Source of the DNA: Exaiptasia diaphana
Taxonomy: Eukaryota > Cnidaria > Anthozoa > Actiniaria > Aiptasiidae
Assembly: GCF_001417965.1 (NCBI RefSeq)
Contig: NW_018388191.1
Coordinates: forward strand, 854,873 to 918,872
Direction: 5' to 3'
DNA length: 64,000 nucleotides
Positions 25,129-37,400 of the stretch are shown here, in pieces (position 1 is the first letter of the stretch; each line of letters starts with the position of its first letter). Position numbers and translations under genes: made by a program. The notes below the pieces were generated by a model, which was not told the origin of the DNA, made no database searches, and saw only the letters and a list, made by a program, of their open reading frames with translations.

Positions 25129-27103
25129 CTTAAAAAAAAAGTTGCGAAACGCAACGACCCCTGTTGCACTGTGCAATTCTTTTTCAATTTATGTCGCAAC
25201 GTTGTTGCGAGTTGGGTTGTTGAGAACAGTGTAACATATATAAACAGCATCTTTTACAGGTTCGTGAATCACCTTTCAAATAAGTAGGACTGTGTTTGAA
25301 ATGGAAATAGCAGTGAATTACCTGTTTCCACTTGCGTACTTCACCTCGATTGTGTATGTCTTTTTTACAGCATTCCTTAAACTGATGTTTTGGAGAGTTA
25401 TATCTCGCTATCTGTGCCAAACCTCATCAGTGCTTTTGAAACTTTGGTCTATTCAAAGAAATTTACCAACCAACTATATTTCAATTTTGACAATAGTTTA
25501 AGAAACAATAAGACAGGAACAATAAGACAGATATTATACTGGAGAACTGATTAGGTTCTACGCTGTGACATGTAAACAAATCAATTTAATCAATTTTAAT
25601 TTCAACAAAAAGAATGTAAAAAAATAGTGAAAAAACGTTTTTAAAACTGATTTTACAACTAAGGAAAATATCAATAATGATGACTTTATGATTCAATTTT
25701 TTCTCAGAAATATTTGTTGTATATCTAATTGACAATACGCAATCAAGATTTACAAGTACATAGAGTGGAAATTGGAGTTTGGCAACAGAGCTAGAGGAAG
25801 TTCAGACAGAGCAAATAGAAGATGTGTCTGAATAAACCTCCCAATTTGTAGAAATAGAGTGTATTACATGGGCGCGCAGAGATACGCCTACCCTTAGATC
25901 ATCTCTGTGCTAATCAAGGAGAATAAAGAAAATGCAATACACCTGCTCCAAAGGATATTACTAAGTCAAAGCTACCCTCTCGTTGACGAGACTGCATCAC
26001 GATACTGGATGCCAATCTGTTCACCTTCAGCCAGATTTTACCTGAAGAACGATTCTTTCACGATAACATTCCACGCACATGCACCCGATCTTTTTTTAAT
26101 AAATAAACATCGTCACAATATTATAATAATTGTTTAGGCAACTTACGGATTTTTGTCCACTGTACTTGAATTAAACGTTGTTGTTGTTTTAGATACTCCC
26201 TTACTAGAGAAGTTTATTTCACACGAGTATCGAACGAGTATGCGTCGTGTCGAGAACACGCAATGCTAGGGCTAATAGCTGTTAGTACCATATATATATT
26301 CGATTAGTTTTAAAGTAACGATATGTGATAAAAATATAACAATGCGTTTATTTCAAAAAACTAATTTTCGCTAGGAGCTTATTAATATTTATTTTTTCAA
26401 GCTTACAAAAAAAAATAACATCTGTTATAACGGACTTCATGATTGGTTAAATTCTTAATGAGAATTAAGTTAATCAAGTGGAAGCTTTAAGAAATTTCAT
26501 ATAAATGTAATTGTATTTAAAAAATTGACAAAAGCCAAGTATAAAGTATTTCAATTCCATGCATCCTTCCCAGTCAGTATCTATAATCACCATTGGCACA
26601 GAGCACTATAGATTTCATGACAGTGGTTTTAAACATAAATATGCCTCTTGAAATAAAAATAGGATTGCTCCGAGCAGTCATCGCAAAACATCTCAAACCA
26701 GTACGTTTCTTTCTCGGGTTCTATTCCCGAAACTTTTTGGGGCGATACATTTATTAATAATCGTTTATATTATTATTATTTCACTACGACTATCACAATT
26801 CCTTACACAACGTTTCTCTAACCATAGTTAACTATGCTCTAACGAACTGGGCGTGCAAGGCTGCAAGTAGCGAAGATTTTATTGACAAGTCATGTCACGA
26901 TATTATAAATATATTATGTGATCTATTGCTGAATCTGTCTAAATAATAAAGTCGATCCTCAACAAAACTGCAGGATATGGCATTATTGAATACAGAATTG
27001 TCAAAACAAGAAAACCAATGACTCACTGACGCGATAACTGCAACTGCGAAAAAAATTAATAAAATAAACAATCACATAAGGCTGTGTTGTATTATTATCA
27101 TAA

Positions 27104-27421
27104 TACTATTATTACAACTATTTGTGCTGCCAGAACTAATTATCGGTCAACTATTATTACAACTATTTGTGCTGCCAGAACTAATTATCGGTCAACTATT
27201 ATTACAACTATTTGTGCTGCCAGAACTAATTATCGGTCAACTATTATTACAACTATTTGTGCTGCCAGAACTAATTATCGGTCAACTATTATTACAACTA
27301 TTTGTGCTGCCAGAACTAATTATCGGTCAACTATTATTACAACTATTTGTGCTGCCAGAACTAATTATCGGTCAACTATTATTACAACTATTTGTGCTGC
27401 CAGAGCTAATTATCGGTCAAG
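27104..27421 (+). repeat. 45-bp minisatellite, seven copies
   Basis: Seven near-identical 45-bp units containing GCTGCCAGAACTAATTATCGG. Because 45 is a multiple of three and the unit lacks stops in two frames, two overlapping plus-strand reading frames stay open across it. That is a by-product of the repeat, not evidence of a gene. The last unit differs by one base (GAGCTAATT). Confidence 0.92.
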
Positions 27422-28372
27422 TCATCGATTGTATTATTTCAATTTTTTGTGAGAATGTCAGAAATACAATATTATTTTGTATGTAACGGTGCATACTTCA
27501 TCATTAGAAGAAGGAAAATAATTTATCATATAATTATCTATGAAATACCTATATTTGTCCATTTCGTAAAATTGATATTTTCACTAGTGAAAATAACACA
27601 TTCTAGATTTCTCTATATTTTACGACATAATTTGCTTTCATATGTAATTTTATGATAAACAGCTTGGAGAAACGAATTTTATCTTCTCGTGTTGAAAATC
27701 TCTTCAACACTCGAAGATAAAATCCATATCTCCGCGCGCCCATGTAATATCCTCTATATATGTTACATGGACGTGTGAACCAGAGAAAACAGAAACAGAC
27801 GAGCTTCAGCTGCTTGCATGTTACGAGAGAGTATCGGAGCATGCGACATAAGGTAGATGTGCGTGGTTATGACAAGTGTGTACCAGCCTCTGTTTATCTC
27901 ATAGTCTAATAGATCGGGGGCGCTGCTAACCTGTGCAATTTTTTCAGTACTTTATCTTTCAACGGAATATCGCAATAGGTTACTGGAAAATTTCACAGTA
28001 TATCGAGGGTTGTTGATATGCTATACTATAGAGTGCGTGTATCACAATCACTGGAAAAAATCGCGCGCTTTAAAGGTTGTAAGTTTGATGTAAATATGAT
28101 GTAAGTGTCCAAAATGATGTAAATTTGCTGTAAATGATGATATAATTAATTATACAAAGAAAGTGGCTGTAAATGGCTTTGCAAGTTGCAACTCATGCAA
28201 GTTGTTGACTGAAACAGTGGAACAGTACCACTAGCTACTTGAATTCTATAAATGATTTAATAATAATTATTATTATTATTTATAATTATAATTAGATATG
28301 ATATCGAGGCCTTAGGTGCGAAGGGCAAGCACATATCGCGAATTGGCCAACAAACGTCGCCAAACCACTCCT

Positions 28373-31298
28373 CTAGGCTTGGCTAAAATCTCTGACCATA
28401 TTAGATGACTTCCTCTTTCTTCTCTTTAAGTACACCATGATAACGAGATCAATGAGCTCACATACAGTTAGGAAACTACAACCAAGAAACATACCCATGC
28501 TACCTCCAATGTTTGCTGTGAGGCAAGCAAAACAAGCATTTAGACACACAAAGGTCATTATAAAGTTGCCCATCGTCAATGATCGTTTTAGAAACCAAAA
28601 CACATACTCACATCCCATTTCACTTAAAGTGTAGGCTGGTCTTTCTCTTGTCACATCTGTTGACATGCTCTGGTAGAAGATCGTGACAGCAGTATAGGTT
28701 TTTCTGCAAATAAAATGTGAATAGAAGATCATAAGGCGAGCGTCATGGCAATCACATGACCAACTCTTGATTGTCACGTAAAGCGAGCAGTAGGAAAGCC
28801 GAGAAACTCAATGGCCCCTCTACTGCCAAAAGTTTTCGAGTCGTGCTTTCAAACTGGATATGATTGTCAAATTATTGCTCTTGAGTCTACTCAAAGTCAT
28901 ATACTAACACAATAAAACTGCATTTACCTCGCATAGGCTTGTAGCCTTTCCAACTGTTGAGGATCAGATGTGTTGTATCCTGTTGTGTTATGTGTCTTTA
29001 TCATGGTTTTCCATGTATGTTGAGATGGATAATAAGCCATCGAAGTCTTCGCGTTGTAGTGGATTGATAAGCATGGTCGTGGACAATCGCAGTGGTCCTC
29101 TGAAAAATACTTTTCATTTTTATTTGCTTCTTAGAGAACGTGGAAAAGTGATTTCTACTAATCAGCTCGTTAGGATGTAAACTCAACAATATGTTACTTT
29201 GACCCCTATACTTCTAAGAACATTTTCTTCGAAGCCCCTCCAAATGCTGAAAATCATATTCCTGAAGTAGGAATGGACAATCCTGGCCCCCTACTTGATC
29301 CAGTCTTCGGTGGTCGTTGGTGCCAGGGGGGGCCACCAATATGTTCCGCAGTTCCATTTAATATATCTTGTAATACACCTTAGATCTGCGGGATTTTTTA
29401 AAGGTAACAACAATCAACTTACTGATCCCTTGAGACGTCTTTATTATGCATTGTGTAATTTCAGTGCTGTTGCAAAACCTCTTGACGTCTATGCCTGCAA
29501 TAAAATATCAGCATAGATCGTAACGACATAATGATCTTGTGCAAAATAGATGACGTACCTTTTTCAACCATCCCGACGTAACGACATTTGCACTTGTCAG
29601 CAAGAAGTCTAGATTTACACTCTATCAGACATGATGGTTGGCTGTATCTTTCAAAATTGAGCAGCTTTTTTGACCCGCAATTGGATGGATATGGATGAGG
29701 CAGAGAAATTGTCTGAAATTAACCAAAAAAATAACATATAAAAATTCGTTTGGATAGACACTACAGACATCTTAATTACGCTGTTCAATTCGTCCCCCAA
29801 CAGCACAGTATTACAGCTTCGTGATTGGTCAGTTTGGAATCCAACACACGTGCATGTATGAATGGCGGCCAATCAGTTGTTGCTGTCGTTGCACTGCTTC
29901 AGTGTTTGAATCCTCCAATCTAATTCTTACACCTACAATTGTAGTTTTTCTATTACATCAATGACAGAGTGAATGGATCAACAATTGTAAACCAGTAATA
30001 TGACTTCTAGATACGTGATGGATGGCAAGGAAAAAGACATAAGATGTTGGACATATTGGAAGAATAATATACCTTTTCTCTTTTAATCCTGATGCTTGTT
30101 AAAAAGCCAGGAGATAGATCAAACCCTTCAATGTTGTCGATGTTGTGGAATGTCCCAGGTTCATGTAGAACTACTTTAAAACCTGTGGCATGGTAGCTAA
30201 AAGGTCCATAGTACTCTGATGACTCAGCGTCTAGTTCAAGGGTTAAGCCCTGGTGTTTACCAGTACTCACCTCCTTCACTGTTGAAGCGTTTGCATTGAA
30301 AGTGTAGCAAAGCCCGTACTGTAAGAAATCATCACCACAATTAGGCCCCGTACATACATTTTAATTGTACTTGCTTTTATTCAGATACAGCGTCCACTTG
30401 TATACACCGTATACACCTAATTCAAAAAGCGTTGCCGAAGCACGTTCAACAGCCTTCAATCTCGGGATTTCTATGCGTAATTAGTTTATTAAGGCCCGGT
30501 TCATACGTCGAGCCAGCGGCGTGCCGAACCAAATAGTCTTTGGTGTCGATCCAAATACATTTGGTATTATACGCGGCTTTGATTCATACGTCGAACCAAA
30601 TGCAGTCAAAAGCAATAAGAAAAGGTGTGATAACACTCAATTTACACCCATTACTATTCTCGAAAAAAAATATTTTTGTGCGTTAAGGCACCATGATAGC
30701 TCGACGTTTGAATCAGCGTATTTTGTGTGCACAAGACACTCACCAAGTAAGATAGCGTGGTTGCCATGGTAAACTCTTTGGTCTTCAAACATCTAATTCC
30801 AGGAAATTTACAACCATTTATCATCTTCTCTATCTGATGCCCTGCCTTTTTGACGAACTTCTCCACGTCAAATGAGGGTACATCCTTCTGAATCTCACCG
30901 GTATTCCGAATCTTAATAGTGTCCATTTGATCCAAATAGTCCTGTGCAATTGTTCCCATGATTTGACTTTTTCTCATCATATTTTGATTGCATATTGTGA
31001 CTGCAGGGAATGGGAGAGTCTCTGAGAACTCCAAACTCTTTGAAATAGTGACTTCTCGAGATAAAAGATTATCCGCATTGATATATATTTGTGCAGTTAG
31101 GAGACCAGCACAAAAACAGATCAAAACCCCCCACACAATACGCCGCCATATTGATCCTGATTCCATGGTGAAATGCAATCCATGTAGTGTCGTGTAGGAA
31201 CTGAAATCCTTGATGAGTTCATATTTTGTCGGTGTGTTTTCTGGCTTAACGAGGGAATTGCATTTACACGGATACACTACACCACTGTCTTGATTCAT
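28373..31298 (-). CDS. DEG/ENaC (ASIC-like) sodium channel subunit, paralog 4
   Basis: Exons in coding order: 31298-30744, 30318-30073, 29712-29559, 29494-29423, 29099-28928, 28703-28612, 28515-28373, about 477 residues. The ATG at 31298 starts MNQDSGVVYPCKCNS, aligned with paralogs 2 and 3. It has the HG motif (TTLHGLHF), TM1, FPAVTICNQN and TM2 with GMFLGCSFLT, then a basic tail KRRKRKSS. It is the most divergent copy. Its ectodomain Cys motif is CDCPRPCLSIHYN, and exon 2 has IEGFDLSPGF where the others have GYDVPPGF. Like paralog 2 it carries KSLEFSETLPFPAV just after TM1, whereas paralogs 1 and 3 carry SVEVSKSLPFPAV. Intron 1 contains short direct repeats (see the 30493-30600 entry). Confidence 0.92.
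30493..30600. repeat. Direct repeats of a TTCATACGTCGA word in intron 1 of the fourth channel gene
   Basis: GGTTCATACGTCGAGCC near 30499 and GATTCATACGTCGAACC near 30581 are direct repeats. A GCCCGGTTCATACGTCG start is typical of small DNA-element termini, but I cannot find the other end with confidence. Confidence 0.35.
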
Positions 31299-32187
31299 AT
31301 CACAAACTACAAAGTAAACACTGCTTAATGCCAAGGGCGTGTATTAGTTTATCATTAATATATTAGCAGCTGGGTAACGAAAACACGCATGTGCGAACTT
31401 TCTACTTGAACATATCCTCATGGGCGGCAATCGTTATAGCACTGTGGATTAAGTGGAATAGAATACAGTATGTCATTCTGGGGATGCCATTTAACTTATC
31501 TAGTATTTTCCCTAACCGCATATTTTCATGCGTTGAGGACTCGTTTTTTAAAACTCTTCAGTTTCAAGTTTTCGAAAACGAGGTTATCAAAATAGCGCGT
31601 TGTCCAAGTTCAAAAAGCCTGACTTAAATTCTGCCACAGAAATATATTTATCCATGCAACTGCCCTGTGCGTCTCTCTCAAAATGACAAGCTACGCCCCT
31701 GTATAAGTGATGTTTTTGATAATCATGCAGTTTTCCTATGTAAATTGTTCATAATCAAAATCCATACGAAATTCTGTTTGTGAATTTGCGCCGATGGTCA
31801 AGTAGAAAGAGAAAAGAAAAATATGCGCACATTTAAAATCGTAATAGAAGGAAATCAAACCTTTAGGTCACGATCCACAACGGTCTGCCCAGCTTCTCGA
31901 GGCTAATAATGTACGAAACAGATGGTCACAATCTTTTGACTTAGCAAGTTTAATCATTCTTTTTTTTCATGTTTCCAAGATTAAAATTAGTTCTATTCAT
32001 AACGTATATTAAGCCAAACAATACTTAGAACCTATATCAACTAAATTAAATTTCCAAATATATGAATAATTAATTACGTTATTTCAAATTCTACCTTACT
32101 TCTTCATCTTTTTGATTCACTATATCTATTTCTTTAAACACCCTTCATATTTATGCATATAGATGCGTACTGACATTCGCGGTCTGT

Positions 32188-32276
32188 AAATCCAGCGTGC
32201 AGTGCGTGCAGTATGACTGCATAAAATAGTATATTAAATCCAGCGTGCAGTATGATTGCATAGAATAGTATATTAA
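32188..32276. repeat. Two-copy tandem duplication, about 40-48 bp
   Basis: AAATCCAGCGTGCAGT ... ATAGTATATT occurs twice in direct tandem. The first copy has an extra internal GCGTGCAG. Confidence 0.75.
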
Positions 32277-32608
32277 AAGTCATAATACTATTGACTAGTA
32301 GCTTTTGTTAGAAACAAAATTATTTTGTTTACTTTTGTTACTTGGTAAATGAACGTGATGCGTTTGTAGAAAATGTTTTGCATAACAAAACCTTGCTTCA
32401 CGCTGAAAAAAATGTTGTTGCCTTGGATTTTATTAATTATCTAATGTACATCTAGTAGTTCCATATCGCATGGCCCAACGATCAGACTACCTGGCATTTG
32501 ACTTTTTTTTCATAACCAAGGCTGACTTCCGCTTCATTCCAAATTTCAATTTCTTGTTTATTTTCTGCTCACTCGAAAACAAAAAAAGTTGTTTAATTTG
32601 CTGTTTAT

Positions 32609-32737
32609 TACCCTGGTCCCAGAGGTTTTCTTTTCTCTTCTTTTCTAGATGTTTTTTATCGTATTTTTGTCTTTGTTTTTTATATTTAACGTCGCAACGT
32701 CAAAAGAAGAGAAAAGAAAACCTCTGGGACCAGGGTA
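32609..32737. mobile_element. 129-bp MITE with long inverted termini and TA duplication
   Basis: The inverted termini are 35 bp and begin CCCTGGTCCCAGAGG; the right copy is exact or nearly so. TA flanks both sides, as expected for a TA-targeting family (Tc1/mariner, pogo or ISL2EU type). The family among these is not resolved. Confidence 0.85.
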
Positions 32738-33753
32738 GCTGTTTATAGGCTTAAATAACATTCTCGGGAACCCAGGCGCAATCTTCCGTCGCTCGCTCTC
32801 ACTCCCAGAAATAACAAAACGAACAGTAGATTACGAGAATGTTTGCTTAACAATTTAAATCGAATAATGTTGACAATCAATGTTTCTGTAGAATGAGCAA
32901 TCATTGCAAACATGAACAGCTGTCGAGCCAAGGCAACAACAACAACAACTACTACTACTACTACCCTAATACTTCCAATGAAACAAACAACAAAATTTAA
33001 TTCGCGAGAAAAAATACAGCTTTAATAGGACTTATGCAGTCATTGTCAAAAGTACAGGGTTTCTTTGCTATTATTGTAAAGTAATATTAATGATATGGGT
33101 GACACATTTTTTAAAGGCCCATTCTTTTCCGATGAAGGAAGAGGAGAGACATCAGACGGAAGCGTTGATCTTCTTACCTCATCGGCCATTCAAGCATTCC
33201 GTTGTAGTTCGTGTGGTTTCCACTCCATAAACCCCACTTTACGAATAAGAATCGCTGAGTTGCGTAAAGTCTTCTAGTTTGCTTTTCGGTTTCACATTTT
33301 TATAGAATATTTTCGATGTATATTAAATAAAACTGTTTCAGGTTTATTAAACAAACTTCATTGCATGGCTTTATAAGACTAAAACAATACTATAGACTAA
33401 AATGAGATGAAAAAACAGCGACTACTGGGGAGTTTGTGTATTATCTTTGAGTTACGGATTAGATTCAGTCGACCCTGAAAGAAATGAACAATTGTGAGTG
33501 TTTATCTCTATAAGGACATGCCATGGAAAGGAGTTTGGAAAATGCTTTCCTTTTCTTTCCATTTCCCACATTCTCCTAAATTTCCAACATAAGTCCCGAG
33601 TGCTGATGGAGTCAATTTACCTACCATTTTCAACTACTGCACCGTCCTCAGACTTCACTGACTACAAACGACAAAAAAAAAAAAAAGTTAAAGCCATTAA
33701 TGAAAACATTCAAACTAACAGTCAGTACATGTATGGCACTAGTAATTTGTATA

Positions 33754-34244
33754 GTTTACAACATGAGCGGTCGTGTTGTATGGGAATTACAATCTCGAGC
33801 CGCAGNCGAGAGATTGTAATTCCCATACAACACGGACGCGAATGTTGTAAACGACTTTTATAAAACTTATTAATAATGCATAAGCTATTGCTCCAATAAG
33901 GGCTGACCATTTAATCAGGTGATTGACCTTGTAAATCTGATACAACCACTAGTGGTTGTATCAGATTTACAACACGGTCGTCACCATTGAGACAACCCAA
34001 CACTAGNAAAGGTCTCAGTTTTAGTGTCGCATCATAGACCTTCACTAGGTTTTGAAGCAATCAAAGACGGATAACAGAGCTCGCTTATGCAACAGATGGC
34101 TTGCTTTCCATGTGGGATGGATAATTATTCAAAATGTTCTGTGTTGCAGTAAATTGCGCATGCTTAATAGGGACTAAACTCAGCAGTTACCTTATTTGTC
34201 ATTTATCTCACTGTAATTCATGTTAATTTGTGTTGGAGTTTTAT
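33754..34244 (+). mobile_element. Dispersed element, copy B, core inverted relative to copy A
   Basis: It starts with the same GTTTACAACATGAGCGG hairpin in the same orientation as copy A. The hairpin is enlarged by a nested palindrome (about 33768-33833) around an N base. The 387-bp core (33858-34244) is the reverse complement of the core at 17758-18144, including the 44-bp perfect palindrome (33929-33972). It lies just downstream of THOC1 and could have disturbed its 3' end. Confidence 0.75.
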
Positions 34245-34459
34245 GATAATATACTGTACTTAGCGAACTATTTCGTGCGATCGTCATGCACTATTTCATT
34301 CATTTTCATGCATTCTCAGATATATTTTGCAAACTATAATAATTCAATTATATTGATAGATGTCAATATTGTATTTATTGTTCTCAGGGCTCCCATTGAT
34401 AACAGATGCGCATGCAACTGATGGGAAAACCCTGAGCTTTATAATAAATAAAGGTTTAT

Positions 34460-37400
34460 TTAACAACTAACCGGCAGTTCCTGGGCTAATTGTAAAACAA
34501 CACTTTCCAGGTAATCTGGTAGGGTCTTGAAAGGGTTCGAGCTCGGCTGGAAAAAGTGCTGGCTACGCCGAGCAAGCAGACGTAATGCTACCAATAAAAA
34601 CATGAAATAACGTTCAAAAATTAACGGCTAAATATAAAAAACACTGTTTATTGAAACAGACGCACGACTTTACGATAACATGTCGTTTCCTGGTAGTTGA
34701 AAATGCCTACCTCTCCATCCAAAGTTGCTGTCTTTGATTAATCTGAAAAGTCAAAACAAAAGTTTAAATCGGGTTCCTTAGTCGGGTTTGAACTACCACA
34801 GGAAGACTTGACAGTACTTACTTATACTCATCTTCTATCATTGCTGCTGGATCAGATTGTTCGATGGCTTCACCGAAATACTCTTCTAGTGTTGGTAAAA
34901 ATACTCTGAAAATACAAATGATGCGAGTTTGGTATAACAGAAAACGTAAAACTCTAGAAAATATTTCAATACTAATCAGAAAATTATTAATCCCACGTAT
35001 ACAGCTTTTTTGTTGTTATTGTTGCTGGTAGTTGTTGTTTTCTTTTGTTGTGGTTGTTGTTGCTGTTCTTGTTTGTTTGATGTTTTTGCTTTGTTGGATT
35101 TTCCCTTCTATCAATTTTTACCTTTTCTCAGAACTACAAGCTTCCAGATTGTTTGGACAAAGATTCCATAACCGAGTCAGTTCTGAACTACAAAATAATG
35201 CATGCAGTCATTTAACAGTGATTAACCTTAAACTATGAATTACCAACAAGAGAAATGGCAAGAATTACTCTGCGAACAGAGCTACTTTTCTCCCCCGCCG
35301 AGAAGCGAGAAGTAGCTCTGTTCGCAGAGTAGGCAAGAATAAAACTTACTGAGCAAATCATAATAAAAATCAACAAGACATACTTTCCCATTTGGATTTT
35401 CTTGGATTTCCAACCAGAAGAGATCTCTTCCCCAAAGCTTCTTGTTCTCTTCCTTGGTGCCTTGGAGGGAACTTCACTTGGTTCTCTGTTAAAAAAAATA
35501 CATCACCAGATAACAATGCTGTGGATATCCAAGGTGATTATTTGAAATTTTTATATTAAATAAAAAGAATGATTTTGTTCACTTTGACTAATTCCACATC
35601 TTACTTTTCTTTGTCTTTGATAAAACTTGGGCAACCTTCATTCTTCCACAAGATCCAGTTTTCTTCCCTGTCTAATACATGCTGTAGCAATGCAATAAAA
35701 ATAACATTTACCAAAACAAAAATAGCTTTACTGACTTTAATTATACAGAAAACTGTTTACCTCTGCAACTTTTGTAAACTTTTCCCCATCAGGAGGTATT
35801 TCTCTCATTAGCTAAAACATAACAGTTAGCATAACTCTTTGAATGGTACAGGGATGATAAACACTTGACAAGGACGGATGTGAAATAGAGGAAAGACAAG
35901 ACGAAGAACCAAAGGAGAAGTGAAAGAATGGAAAAGAAGGGAGTAATAAAACAAGGAAGGAGTAAAGCAAGGGAAAAAGAAAGGAAAAGAGGAAAAAACA
36001 ACGAGATGGAGAACAGGTGAAATATTACTTTATTCTTGGATTCACAACAAATTTCTCTGATTACCTGATAAACTAATTCTGTCATATCTTTAATTGCTAC
36101 AGTTTGAAGTTCACTCAGAACGTGGTGATTACTGAAATATAACCCAAAAATAATTAAACTACAAACAAACACATCAATATTGTCATAAAACTCTAGATAA
36201 TAACAATAATGGCAGCACAAACCTTTTGAATTTGACAGTACCCGTGAGGTATTGAAATAATATGATGAACTGCAAGAGTATCTAAATCAAGAAAAAACAT
36301 GGTCAACCTCTGCTTTGATTGTTTTACAGTTGGAGTTTTCTCCACATAGTCTATTGGGAAACTTTTGACTATAACATCGGCTGTCAATGATAACAAGTCT
36401 AAAAACTATATCAAATATTTGTTTGTTGGTAATAAAATAACTTCTTGTTTGATGAAACAAGATCAATGATAAGTCTAAAAACATTCGAGATTCTCAACGT
36501 TACATATATTTTTGGCTGTGTGAAAAGTCATTAGTCTTGAAAAAAAAACTACTTTGTGAAAACTGAATACTGACATTTCAAATCTCAAAAATTTCCAGAA
36601 GATTTTTCAATATAAACAACATCTATCTGCAGCATTTCCACAAGCAAATGAAAGCATTTCTCATGAAAGTGGACCTCATATCTATTGCTTAGTTGTATCA
36701 AAATGCTAACATATTCTGTCTATTTCTTAATGCAACTTACAGTTCTTCTGAAGTTGCTGTCACTGAGCTGCAAGTCCAAGAGCTGAAATGAAGAGAGTAT
36801 TGTTACAAATTCTGTATAGTTTTAATTGTAAACTTAAGAAAACACTTGTTACCTTCTCATTTGTGAGGAACTTTGGAAAATAGCGAGGCTCTTCACTGCT
36901 ATCTGTTTTCCTGAAATAATAATTTCACTGCTGTTGTCATAAAGCTTAAAAAACGCAGGTAAATTCACATTTTCTTTCCTTGAAAGGGTAAATTTCAAAC
37001 TTCTAGATGAACCAGTTTCATTGATGACATGGTTGTTATCAGCGCTTAACAAATAACTCTTTCCCACTATTCTTGGTGATCTTTGATCACATTGCATAAA
37101 CAGTGGTGAATAAGATCAATTTAACAATCAAAACTACCTTGTTGGGGTGTCCGGTTTCTCATTTGATTTATTCTTAGACAATTTCTTTCTTGAAGTGTGT
37201 TCCAATTTATGACTGTTAAACACATTCAGGATCTCTTTAGAGCTCTAACAACAAATATTAAAACAAATATATCAATCAGAACAAAAAGATGAATGAATTG
37301 ATACACAAATGAATGAATAAGAGAATTGGATGGATGGGAAATGAATAAATGGAAAATGAATGAGCAAATCAAAGATTGAGCAATTGAATTGATGATGGCA

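Larger units (their letters stand above)
24706..28372. other. Spacer between third and fourth channel genes
   Basis: 3.7 kb upstream of paralog 3 with no supported gene. It contains a MITE (24924-25128), the 45-bp minisatellite, a short hairpin near 27674-27724, and a matching inverted pair. ATTACATGGGCGCGCAGAGATA at 25863-25884 returns as its near-complement at 27727-27748, which suggests ends of one element or two oppositely oriented copies. An AT-only trinucleotide run is at about 28261-28282. Confidence 0.5.
31299..34459. other. Spacer between the channel cluster and THOC1
   Basis: 3.2 kb holding the promoter side of the fourth channel gene and the downstream side of THOC1. Elements inside are listed separately. 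A 60-codon frame at 33095-33277 (+) has no recognisable domain. On the minus strand nearby (about 33165-33275) there is also an open stretch next to a donor-like GTAAGA, unidentified. I looked here for missing 3' exons of THOC1 (death domain) and did not recognise any. Two N bases (about 33806 and 34006) mark imperfect assembly. Confidence 0.45.

Noticed and set aside
27084-27486. Two overlapping 120-codon plus-strand frames with repeated ARTNYRSTIITTICA- or LPELIIGQLLLQLF-type peptides
   Set aside because: They exist only because a 45-bp minisatellite without stops is repeated in frame. No start context, splice sites or family resemblance.
31299-31334. A longer N terminus for channel paralog 4, and similarly for paralogs 1 and 2
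   Set aside because: The extra upstream codons begin with TTG, not ATG, and do not align among paralogs. ATGs at 31298, 14862 and 7418 are preferred.
33095-33277. 60-codon plus-strand frame and overlapping minus-strand open stretches downstream of THOC1
   Set aside because: Tested as possible missing THOC1 3' exons (minus) or a small gene (plus); none resembles a death domain or any family I know.
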